6,962 bases of DNA from Planctomycetota bacterium. GTDB lineage: Bacteria > Planctomycetota > Planctomycetia > Pirellulales > Lacipirellulaceae. Made by a program: the position numbers and the translations under genes. This document shows, one piece after another, positions 1 to 5,833 of this stretch. The stretch's first letter is position 1. Each line of letters starts with the position of its first letter. The stretch spans positions 1 through 6,962 of the forward strand of contig JAKEIB010000199.1 of NCBI GenBank assembly GCA_022614705.1, given 5' to 3'. The notes beneath the pieces were generated by a model that had not been told where the DNA came from, searched no databases, and saw only the letters and a list, made by a program, of their open reading frames with translations.

Positions 1-96
1 AGTCCGTTGAAAAACTGTGGCTGGCCTCTGTGAGGCCGGCTTTTCGTCGAGGATTCCGGGGTCACAGACCCCGGCTACAACATTTTTCAACGGGCT
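1..96 (+). repeat. Palindromic element with nested hairpins (three-way junction)
   Basis: Positions 1-14 (AGTCCGTTGAAAAA) pair with 83-96 (TTTTTCAACGGGCT) over 14 bp, with a single T3·G94 wobble. Two hairpins lie inside. The first is 20-28 with 32-40, 9 bp with one T22·G38 wobble and a 3-nt loop. The second is 56-63 with 67-74, 8 perfect bp (CCGGGGTC/GACCCCGG) with loop ACA. An outer stem enclosing two hairpins makes a three-way junction. The element touches the window edge, so it may extend further left. It is probably a dispersed, MITE-like or REP-like planctomycete repeat, but copy number cannot be seen here. It contains no convincing gene. Confidence 0.6.
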
Positions 97-220
97 GCTA
101 GGGGCACTCGATGAGGGTGAGAGTTCCGGATCGCGCTTTCTCGTCGGTTGTCGCGCCGATTCCCCCGGTTGTCGCTGGGCAATTCTGGAACTTGGCTGCT
201 GATCGGCAACGTGCCGATTA

Positions 221-490
221 AACGATCAAGCACGATCGTGCCGCCATCCAAAACGGGATCGGACACAATCGTATCCGCGCCGAGTCCCATCTCTCACTAG
301 ATCGGTCGCTTGGTTGAAGTTCGCTGCGTCGACCGCTTCGCGGAGCGTCACGAAGCGTCACCCGGCACTAAGCCGTCCAAGAGACCATTCACCGTCAAGT
401 TCGCCAGAACTCGCCGGACTTCCAGCCGGTGACTGGCACACAGGGGCGAAGAGGGGCTGTCACATTAGCGTTCGGGCAATTCATCTTCAT
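221..490 (-). pseudogene. Frameshifted 5' fragment of a planctomycete surface protein (LREA / beta-helix type)
   Basis: Read on the minus strand, three pieces in shifting frames join into the N-terminal region of a large secreted surface protein. Positions 428-351 give RLEVRRVLAN followed by LTVNGLLDGLVPGDAS, then a stop. Positions 351-289 in another frame give VTLREAVDAANFNQATDLV. From 290 to about 222, back in the first frame, the reading is GLGADTIVSDPVLDGGTIVL and ends near DR. The RLExRRVLA stretch matches the planctomycete extracellular N-terminal signature. LREA..AAN followed by GADTIvfDp.LdGGTI is the usual opening of choice-of-anchor Q / parallel beta-helix proteins. A possible original start is the ATG at 490 (MKMNCPNANV), which would need a third frameshift to reach RLEV. 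Homology stops near 222, so the gene is both frameshifted and truncated. It was divergent from the PEP-CTERM gene. Recognition is by motif memory, not by alignment. Confidence 0.72.
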
Positions 491-528
491 TTGGTCGTTG
501 GCCAGTCGCTGAGAAAGGAAAAGGGCTT

Positions 529-1797
529 ATGTCTCCGCGAATGATGGCGTGCATTGTACTCGGCATTTCACTCCTGTTGGCCACCTCGGTCACCGCCAAC
601 ACGATCACCGTGAACAGTCTCCCATTCACGGTTCAGTGGCCGACGCCCAATCCGGCGCCGCCGCCGGCCAACGGCACCACGATTAGCACGGGCCCCTGGC
701 AAATCGGGATTCCAATGTTCAATCCGACATTGGGATACTTGACAAAATCGGATGTGACATTCGAATTCTCCACCTTGTACGGCGGGTCGATTAGGAACTT
801 CAGCACCTCGGCTTACGAGGGCAGCATTGTCAGTAACAGCGGCACGACGGCGAAATTCAGCATGGCGCCGTTTGGCACGTTGTGGAACTTCGCTGCGCCG
901 ACCGAAGGGGGGACACCGACGGTCGCCGTGAATTCGTTCGGGACCAGCTTCTTTGTGAGCTCACCAACGCGGGGGCATGGTTCGCCGACCTTCACGTTCA
1001 CCAACCAGGAACACCTGAACCACTTTATCGGGCTGGGCAACGTGATCGCCGAGGCGAGCCAAACGTACGCGGTGAATCTGGCCGTAAGTCCGGCCCGGGC
1101 GGGCGTCAGCGTGGCCAGTTTCCAGCGGGCCTTCGCACCTCGCGCGCGCGCCGTCTACACGTTTAACCCTTTCAGCACGCCAGTCCACGCTGACGGCGGG
1201 CTGACGTTCTCGCTGGCCGAGGGGCCGACCTCCGGGCAGGGACAGATCGAGCCGACGCCGCTTGGCATTCAGCATGGTCATATGGTTGAGGCCGGACCTT
1301 CGCAGGGGCCGGTGCTGGAAAGTACGAACGCCCGGCAGACCTTCCGCTTCGCGCGTGAGGACGGTCGCATGGACGAGACCCTCGTATTCATCAACGGCGT
1401 GCTGGATGGATTGTTGCGCGCCGATGGCGGCGGGCGCGCGGAAGCGGTCGGCGTCATCGAATTGTACACCGGGAGCGGCAGCCCGATCGATCGCATCGAA
1501 CGGTTCGTCTATGCCGACTCGCGTGATATGAACAACTCTCTGAACCAACTTCGGGCACGAGAGCGTTTCGGCTTACTGATCAATTTGATCCCCGGCAACG
1601 TGTACGAGCTGCGGACGCAGATGCGCCTGCTGGCCGATCCTCGCGGCGCCGGCAGCGCCCTGGCAGACTTTTCCAACACGTTCGATGTGGAGCTGTCGGG
1701 CGAGCCCATCCCCGAGCCGGGCACTGCCAGCGGGTTAATCTCCGCGGTGGCCGCGTCGCTTGCTTTTCGGTGCCGCACGCGTCGCCGGACGAGTTGA
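529..1797 (+). CDS. Secreted PEP-CTERM sorting domain protein
   Basis: This 422-residue protein has a cleavable signal peptide (hydrophobic core about residues 7-20, likely cut after VTA at 21-23). At the C-terminus are all three parts of a PEP-CTERM tail: the PEP motif at 395-397 (PIPEPGT), a hydrophobic helix at about 400-413 and a basic tail (RCRTRRRTS). Such tails are recognised by an exosortase, which cleaves and sorts the protein to the envelope or extracellular matrix. The mature part is rich in Thr, Ser, Gly and aromatic residues and looks all-beta. The stretch around 62-71 (PMFNPTLGYL) resembles the start of choice-of-anchor E domains. A second, more charged segment covers about 265-390. 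The start at 529 is supported by AAAGGA nine bases upstream; ATGs at 541 and 544 would shorten the signal n-region. It is transcribed away from the pseudogene on its left. The biological role is unknown, and no exosortase gene is in the window. Confidence 0.85.
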   Translation: MSPRMMACIVLGISLLLATSVTANTITVNSLPFTVQWPTPNPAPPPANGTTISTGPWQIGIPMFNPTLGYLTKSDVTFEFSTLYGGSIRNFSTSAYEGSIVSNSGTTAKFSMAPFGTLWNFAAPTEGGTPTVAVNSFGTSFFVSSPTRGHGSPTFTFTNQEHLNHFIGLGNVIAEASQTYAVNLAVSPARAGVSVASFQRAFAPRARAVYTFNPFSTPVHADGGLTFSLAEGPTSGQGQIEPTPLGIQHGHMVEAGPSQGPVLESTNARQTFRFAREDGRMDETLVFINGVLDGLLRADGGGRAEAVGVIELYTGSGSPIDRIERFVYADSRDMNNSLNQLRARERFGLLINLIPGNVYELRTQMRLLADPRGAGSALADFSNTFDVELSGEPIPEPGTASGLISAVAASLAFRCRTRRRTS

Positions 1798-2124
1798 GCG
1801 ACAGCAACCGAGGCTCAACGCGGCCACGATCTTTTGGCAGTTGGCCGGCCGCCCTTGGACCGATATTCACGGTCGGAATGCGCGACCAGTGCCAGTTGCC
1901 ATCGGCCGGTGCCGGCAGCGTCGAGATGGAACGAAAACCACTGGTTGAGGTGCACCGGCTTATCGAGGGCGAGAGTCTCGCCGATTTCAATGCCGGCCTA
2001 GGAGACGTGACCGTGAAGATTACGGTGTGATGGCTCTCGTGAACTCGCGGGGCGTGACCTCGATGGATTTACGCTGATCCCCGCCTATGGAAGCTCATGC
2101 TTTCTGCCCCCGGGCAGTGATTAA
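1798..2124 (+). pseudogene. Possible decayed coding sequence (two plus-strand frames)
   Basis: No intact gene lies between the PEP-CTERM stop and the thioesterase, but the stretch does not look like random spacer. One plus frame, open to a stop at 2028-2030, reads sensibly from about 1854 (GPIFTVGMRDQCQ, later RKPLVEVHRLIEGESLADF). It has strong purine and G preference at first codon positions. The +1 frame then continues with ELAGRDLDGFTLIPAYGSSC from about 2041 and ends at TAA 2122-2124. A single frameshift near 2030 would join them. A minus-strand frame over 2000-1855 (DKPVHLNQWFSFHLDAAGTG) is also protein-like, so strand assignment is uncertain. I do not recognise the family. It could be a 3' fragment of a lost gene. 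Confidence 0.3.
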
Positions 2125-2136
2125 GTTCACTGCCCG
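2111..2136. terminator. Stem-loop overlapping the thioesterase stop codon (terminator-like)
   Basis: CGGGCAGTGA (2111-2120) and TCACTGCCCG (2127-2136) form a perfect 10-bp stem with a 6-nt loop (TTAAGT). The right arm contains the last codons and stop of the minus-strand thioesterase gene. The left arm can alternatively pair with its left neighbour: CTGCCC at 2104-2109 with GGGCAG at 2112-2117. Neither strand has a good U-tract after the stem, so this is a weak intrinsic terminator at best. It may act in both directions between the converging transcripts, or protect a 3' end. Confidence 0.45.
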
Positions 2137-2621
2137 TTAGGCAATACGACATACGAGCCGTGGAAAGAAACGGCCGGTCCGTCGGCGCCTGCGACTTCGA
2201 CCGTTAGGTCAAGCTTCGCTTGGCCCTTGTGGTCGAGCATTTCGAGAAAATACTGCCGTGACTCGGCCGAAACCGGCAGGCAACGGGCGTAGATCTCCGA
2301 CGTGCTGACCGGCTCCTGGTATTTGATCGAGCTGCGGCGAATGACAATGCTGCCGCGCCGATTAAGCTCTTTCAGTAACAGATAAACCGAGCCCCAGCCG
2401 GCAATCGTGCACAGGGCATTGAGGCTGCCGGCGAAGGCCGTTTGCTGATGATTCCGATTGCGGTCCAGCGGCAGCCGCATCACCAACCCGTCGGTCCCGC
2501 CATTGTGAACGCTGATGCCCATCTGCGAGCACATCGGGATCTCGCGCTCCAGCGTGGCCTGCAACTCGGCAAGCTGCGGCGGCTGCATATGCGAAACAGG
2601 GTTGGCGGCGGCGTCGGGCAT
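2127..2621 (-). CDS. YiiD_C-type hotdog-fold thioesterase domain protein
   Basis: This 164-residue cytoplasmic protein has no signal peptide. Residues about 20-160 resemble the YiiD C-terminal domain, a predicted thioesterase of the hotdog superfamily. The clearest motif is PLDRNRNHQQTAFAGSLNAL (51-70), followed by the buried helix CTIAGWGSVYLLLKEL (71-86). Downstream are the SIVIRRSSIKYQEPV strand (91-105) and a FHGSYVVL C-terminal strand (153-160). In E. coli YiiD this domain is fused behind a GNAT acetyltransferase; here it stands alone. The expected activity is hydrolysis of an acyl-CoA or acyl-ACP, with unknown substrate. I chose the ATG at 2621. An in-frame TTG at 2633 would add four residues, and no strong Shine-Dalgarno separates them; the ATG at 2588 is also possible. 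It lies 112 bases after the DUF481 stop on the same strand, so co-transcription is possible but unproven. Confidence 0.8.
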   Translation of the reverse strand: MPDAAANPVSHMQPPQLAELQATLEREIPMCSQMGISVHNGGTDGLVMRLPLDRNRNHQQTAFAGSLNALCTIAGWGSVYLLLKELNRRGSIVIRRSSIKYQEPVSTSEIYARCLPVSAESRQYFLEMLDHKGQAKLDLTVEVAGADGPAVSFHGSYVVLPNGQ

Positions 2622-2733
2622 AATAAAGCGCAAACGGGTGTCTCGTCATCGTAGTCGAACCGATTTGATTTCTCCAGGCGAGTCGCGTCGCAAGACGCCA
2701 TCAGCAGCGAGCCGGAGCGTCCCCGCCCCCGCC

Positions 2734-3678
2734 TCAGAGCTTTAGCAGCAGCAGCACCGAGTAGTTCACCAAATGCGGCTCCGCGCCGTTGGGCGTGCTG
2801 TCGTAGCGGTCGTTCGCCGATATCTTGAGGCTCAAGTTCGACGGCTGAATGAGCTCAATTTCCCAGCCCGCGTCGGCGACAAGCCGGAATTCACCGAACT
2901 CGTCCCACTCTGGAAAATAGTCCAGCTTCGCGTAAAACTTCTGCGTTTGTGAGACCTGCTGGTTGTATTCAAAGCCGACAAGCGATTCAGGGACCCAACG
3001 GTCGTCGGGCCCGCCGAACTCCCGCGACGCTCCCGCGCCAAACCGCCCGATTAACCCGAGGTCTGGGTCGCGGACACACCGGTAGCCGATACCCGAGTTG
3101 ACGTTCGTCTGCAGGTCGAACGACTGGAACTGGTCGTAAAATACGTTGGACGTGGCGAAGAGAGTCCACGCTGATTCTTCGTCGAACAGCCAATCGTTGC
3201 GGACGTCGAACTGGGCATTGTTCTGCGTGTTCTCGCCATTGGCCGTCGTGCGATTGTGGTACGAACTCAGGTCGAGCTTCGAGAACCGCGATTCCCGTTT
3301 GATGTAGCCGCCCGTTCGAATGCTGAACGACTCGCTTGTGCCCGACGAGCCGTTGAGGCCCAGCTCGATGCCCGTGTCCCAAGGTAATGGATCCATCCAA
3401 TAACCTGGTTGGAACCAAGTCGGGTCTTCCTGTTCGACGATGATACCGTCGGACTCGATGACGCTTGACTCGCCAGTTGCGGGAGGCGTTCCGGCTGGCG
3501 ATTGCGGAATCGGCAGCACTTCTTCGGCTGGAACTAGCTGAGTGGACGGCGCTGGAGTCGGCGCCGTCAACTGCGGCGGCGGCAGCAGGGTGGGGCCCGC
3601 TGGCGATTGGGCGGCCGCGTGTGGGCCCGCACCGCACAACATCACGAGCACCAACAGGTAGTGCCGACTGAATCGCAT
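2734..3678 (-). CDS. DUF481 family putative outer-membrane protein
   Basis: This 314-residue protein has a signal peptide (hydrophobic about 7-17, likely cut after HAAA at 20-23). A Pro/Ala/Thr-rich linker follows at about 25-65. The C-terminal two thirds (about 99-314) have alternating polar and aromatic beta-strands typical of DUF481 outer-membrane barrels: WDTGIELGLNGSSGTSESFS near the start of the domain, then YHNRTTANGENTQNN, then WTLFATSNVFYDQFQSFDLQ, and a last strand ending LLLLKL. The family is salt-stress linked in some bacteria, but its function is unclear. The open frame continues upstream to 3840. The ATG at 3678 is preferred because GGAGA sits eight bases upstream and the signal peptide begins immediately; the upstream 54 codons are not signal-like. 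No partner gene is evident. The 245 bases between 3679 and the YTV terminator hold its leader; I could not identify a consensus promoter. Confidence 0.78.
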   Translation of the reverse strand: MRFSRHYLLVLVMLCGAGPHAAAQSPAGPTLLPPPQLTAPTPAPSTQLVPAEEVLPIPQSPAGTPPATGESSVIESDGIIVEQEDPTWFQPGYWMDPLPWDTGIELGLNGSSGTSESFSIRTGGYIKRESRFSKLDLSSYHNRTTANGENTQNNAQFDVRNDWLFDEESAWTLFATSNVFYDQFQSFDLQTNVNSGIGYRCVRDPDLGLIGRFGAGASREFGGPDDRWVPESLVGFEYNQQVSQTQKFYAKLDYFPEWDEFGEFRLVADAGWEIELIQPSNLSLKISANDRYDSTPNGAEPHLVNYSVLLLLKL

Positions 3679-3686
3679 CGCGGCGG

Positions 3687-3691
3687 TCTCC
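3687..3691 (-). promoter_or_regulatory. Shine-Dalgarno of the DUF481 gene
   Basis: On the minus strand GGAGA lies eight bases before the ATG at 3678. It decides this start over upstream in-frame candidates at 3726 and 3840, which would put extra residues in front of the signal peptide. Confidence 0.7.
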
Positions 3692-3913
3692 GATTGCTCG
3701 GCCACCTGCCGCAGCGGGCCGTTCATCAAGGTTGCCTTACACGAAGCACGCAGCGCAAACAGAATAGCTCTTGCAGTTATTCGCGAGTCCATCGGACATC
3801 GAAAGGCGGCAGTTGTAGCGGCCAATCCGGCATGGCTCAAGACCTCTTGCGCCAGACATCACTGCTGGCACGAGCCGCCAAACTGTAGTAGGCACACTCC
3901 GGCCCGGTGCCTG

Positions 3914-3953
3914 CAACAAGAAACGGCCGGACTCCCTTACGGAAGTCCGGCCG
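3914..3953 (-). terminator. Intrinsic terminator of the YTV gene
   Basis: On the minus strand, 30 bases after the YTV stop codon, CGGCCGGACT pairs with AGTCCGGCCG (3953-3944 with 3933-3924). The stem is extended inward by a U·G wobble and two G-C pairs to 13 bp and closed by a GUAA (GNRA) tetraloop. The U-rich run TTTCTTGTTG (3923-3914) follows. On the plus strand the wobble would be a C-A mismatch, so the structure is best on the minus transcript. It separates the YTV gene from the DUF481 gene. Confidence 0.85.
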
Positions 3954-3982
3954 CTTGAAATCACAATTTAGTTGCAAAAAAC

Positions 3983-5293
3983 TCAGCCGCCGCAACAGCA
4001 GCCGCATCCGCCACAGTCGCCACAATTGCAGCCGCAGCAGGCGGGGACTTCGACTTCCTTGGCGACCATCCTGCAAACGCGCACTTCAACCTCTTCGGTG
4101 TAAGTATGAGGAACGCGCACGTTCACCGTGATGGTCTTCTCCTCGGGCTGGCATTCAAACCGAGTAACCGTGTAGGTCTTGCTCCGTTCTTCCGGATGGC
4201 ACACGGTGTACTGGACTTCCTTTTCCTGCTGCTCGGTCACATACCGGCAAACCTGGTACTCGCGGCTGCGAGTTTCGTTCCGGTACTTGCAAACCTTCAC
4301 CGTGCGGGTCCGCTCTTCGTCGCGGGTCTTGCAAACCTTCACGGTGCGGCTCCGCTCTTCGTCGGACCATGAGCACTTCTTCACCGTGCGCGTCCGCTCT
4401 TCATCCTTGTACTTGCAAACCGTGTAGGTGTAGGGCACTTCTTCGGTGATCCGCTTATAGACAGTCGTTTCCACTTCCTTCGTGGTCTCTTCCGGGACCC
4501 AAACACGACGGCAAACGGTCCTCGTGCCGCAGCCGTCGCAATCACCGCAACCGCCTCCGCAGTCGTCACAGCCGCCGCAATCACCGCAGTTGCCACAACC
4601 GTTGCCGCAGCCGTCGCCGCCGCAATCGCCGCAGGCAACTTCCTCGGTCTGCGTTTCCCAATGGCCGCCGCAGACCTTGACGGTCTTCATCACGGTCTCA
4701 GGAACGCACTTCGTTACCGTGCGCGTGGCCTCGACTTTTTCCTCGTAGGGAACGCGCACCGTGTACGTCTGTTCGACATCCTCGTAGTGAGGCACACGCA
4801 CCGTGTACTTCTGCTCGACCTCTTCCGTGTACGGCACGCAAACCGTGTATTTCTGCTCAACGTCCTCCGTGTACGGCACGCACACCGTGTACTCGTGCGT
4901 CTTGGTTTCCCACACCGGTTTGCACACGTTGTAGGTCACCGTCCTGGTCTTGGTCTCGGGAACCATGACCGTGTACGTGCGGGTCTTTTCTTCCTCGATC
5001 GGCACGCGCTTGTAGACCGTCACCTTCCTGTCTTGTTTTTCCGTCTTGTAGCCGTGGCGTTCGACGGTCCGCTTTTCCGTCGTGTACTCCGGCTCGTAGA
5101 CCGTCTTGGTGACGGTCCCACAATCGCCGCCACCGCAGTCGCCAGCGGCACATTCGCCGCCGCAATCACCGCAACCTCCATCACAACAATTTTCACAACC
5201 GCACCCGCCACGATGCCCCGCCCAAACGGGCGTTTGCGTCATGGCCGCCAGCAGTGCAAAGGCTGGCAAAAGGAAAAAACATCGGTAAATCAT
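3983..5293 (-). CDS. Cys/Gly-rich YTV-repeat envelope protein (planctomycete-specific)
   Basis: This 436-residue secreted protein has a signal peptide (about 1-25, cut after VWA). The mature part has five blocks: Cys/Gly cluster 1 (about 29-59, 9 Cys), repeat block 1 (61-219), Cys/Gly cluster 2 (220-257, 11 Cys), repeat block 2 (258-417) and Cys/Gly cluster 3 (418-436, 9 Cys). I count 43 cysteines in the mature chain, about one residue in ten. The repeats have a 14-residue period with YTV, RTV or KTV cores, for example KYTVCVPYTEEVEQ. This matches the YTV family (PF07639) of Planctomycetes, which I recall being linked to their proteinaceous cell wall. A structural, disulfide-cross-linked envelope role is likely; metal binding by the clusters is an alternative. 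The ATG at 5293 is chosen because GGAGG lies eight bases upstream; a GTG at 5317 and ATGs at 5308 and 5299 fit worse. It is transcribed alone, ending at its own terminator. Confidence 0.85.
   Translation of the reverse strand: MIYRCFFLLPAFALLAAMTQTPVWAGHRGGCGCENCCDGGCGDCGGECAAGDCGGGDCGTVTKTVYEPEYTTEKRTVERHGYKTEKQDRKVTVYKRVPIEEEKTRTYTVMVPETKTRTVTYNVCKPVWETKTHEYTVCVPYTEDVEQKYTVCVPYTEEVEQKYTVRVPHYEDVEQTYTVRVPYEEKVEATRTVTKCVPETVMKTVKVCGGHWETQTEEVACGDCGGDGCGNGCGNCGDCGGCDDCGGGCGDCDGCGTRTVCRRVWVPEETTKEVETTVYKRITEEVPYTYTVCKYKDEERTRTVKKCSWSDEERSRTVKVCKTRDEERTRTVKVCKYRNETRSREYQVCRYVTEQQEKEVQYTVCHPEERSKTYTVTRFECQPEEKTITVNVRVPHTYTEEVEVRVCRMVAKEVEVPACCGCNCGDCGGCGCCCGG
4223..4432 (-). repeat. Five 42-bp coding repeats (YTV block 2)
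   Basis: These encode residues 288-357 of the YTV protein as five 14-residue units starting at 288, 302, 316, 330 and 344. Three units keep the core RTVKxC and most share DEERTR or a close variant. One cysteine falls at the same place in every unit (293, 307, 321, 335, 349). The last unit has diverged (EYQVCRYVTEQQEK). Confidence 0.8.
4682..4975 (-). repeat. Seven 42-bp coding repeats (YTV block 1)
   Basis: These encode residues 107-204 with a strict 14-residue period (cores at 107, 121, 135, 149, 163, 177, 191). DNA copies are still close: by eye, 4809-4850 and 4851-4892 differ at 5 of 42 positions, and 4767-4808 is a more divergent third copy. This points to fairly recent tandem duplication inside the gene. 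Confidence 0.8.
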
Positions 5294-5301
5294 CAACATG
5301 T

Positions 5302-5306
5302 CCTCC
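5302..5306 (-). promoter_or_regulatory. Shine-Dalgarno of the YTV gene
   Basis: GGAGG on the minus strand lies eight bases before the ATG at 5293 and only two bases before the ATG at 5299. It therefore selects 5293 and gives a standard signal peptide beginning MIYRCFFLL. Confidence 0.75.
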
Positions 5307-5337
5307 ATCCTAGTCACAGCAGTTCAGCAGATAGGAA

Positions 5338-5360
5338 TTGCCCGCGACCGGGGCGGGCAA
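5338..5360 (-). promoter_or_regulatory. Hairpin in the YTV gene leader
   Basis: TTGCCCGC (5338-5345) and GCGGGCAA (5353-5360) form a perfect 8-bp stem with a 7-nt loop. It lies about 45 bases before the YTV start on the minus transcript. It could be an mRNA-stabilising leader hairpin or an operator, but nothing in the sequence tells which. Confidence 0.4.
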
Positions 5361-5833
5361 GTACGGCGACCTGAATGCATGCAATGCCTTCATCGAAGAA
5401 AGCAACTGCGAAACCTGGGCAAACAAAGCGACGCCTCAAAACCGAGTACGCGTCCAGTCAAGCAACGCATCTTGCGCAACCTTCCCGGAAAAGGCCGTTC
5501 GCATAAGGGCAAACGTTATGCCGTCAACTCGAACTTCGCGACGCGACAGCCGTGCGCAGCGTCAAACTTCGCCCAGAGTATCCTATTTTCCACTTTGAGA
5601 GAATCGGATAAATGGGAAAAAGAGAAAAAATTCCGCACCATTGTGGGCCACCCCACGCCGTTGCTAGAGGCCAGTTAAGCAGCACCCGGCTAGGCGGCCC
5701 GCTCGGGTGGGAATCATCCCAACAGAACTCCTCACGGCCAATTCTGGCCGGTCGCAAGCCACACTGGAGGCCGCCGGACCACGCAATGGTCCCCATTTCT
5801 GGCCGGGTTGGGACCAGACGCGCGACGGGCCCA

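Larger units (their letters stand above)
5294..5833. other. 540-base gene-free region: YTV leader and FKBP 3' region
   Basis: I see no convincing gene on either strand; open frames here lack ribosome sites and family-like sequence. The left part is the leader and presumed promoter region of the YTV gene, with an 8-bp hairpin (5338-5345 with 5353-5360) and a 6-bp inverted repeat GCATAA/TTATGC (5501-5506 with 5516-5521). No good -35/-10 pair is visible. Positions 5617-5630 are an A-rich tract, which reads TTTTTTCTCTTTTT on the minus strand. From 5643 to 5815 there is a run of at least six short inverted repeats, ending close to the FKBP stop. Confidence 0.6.

Noticed and set aside
230..241. Perfect 12-base palindrome GCACGATCGTGC as a possible operator
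   Set aside because: It falls within the former coding sequence for the GTIVL motif of the pseudogene, so codon constraint explains it.
961..1548. 195-codon minus-strand open frame inside the PEP-CTERM gene
   Set aside because: It is antisense to a gene with a signal peptide and a full PEP-CTERM tail, is Arg-rich, and shows no family-like sequence.
2685..2698. GCGTC/GACGC hairpin with a GCAA loop as a DUF481 terminator
   Set aside because: The stem is only 5 bp and no U-tract follows on the minus strand.
2987..3637. 216-codon minus-strand open frame overlapping the DUF481 gene in another frame
   Set aside because: It is His/Arg/Pro-rich shadow sequence; the DUF481 frame has the signal peptide and beta-strand pattern.
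4223..4975. CRISPR-like array of 42-bp units
   Set aside because: Units are contiguous with no unique spacers and all lie in frame within one coding sequence; they are protein repeats.
4661..5374. 237-codon plus-strand open frame opposite the YTV gene
   Set aside because: It is a mirror of the 42-bp repeats (repetitive RVRHxHRV-type sequence) with no ribosome site; the minus frame has the signal peptide, Shine-Dalgarno and terminator.
5298..5678. 126-codon plus-strand open frame in the YTV upstream region
   Set aside because: It starts inside the YTV leader, has no ribosome site, and its Lys/Arg/Ser-rich sequence resembles nothing I recognise; more likely chance.
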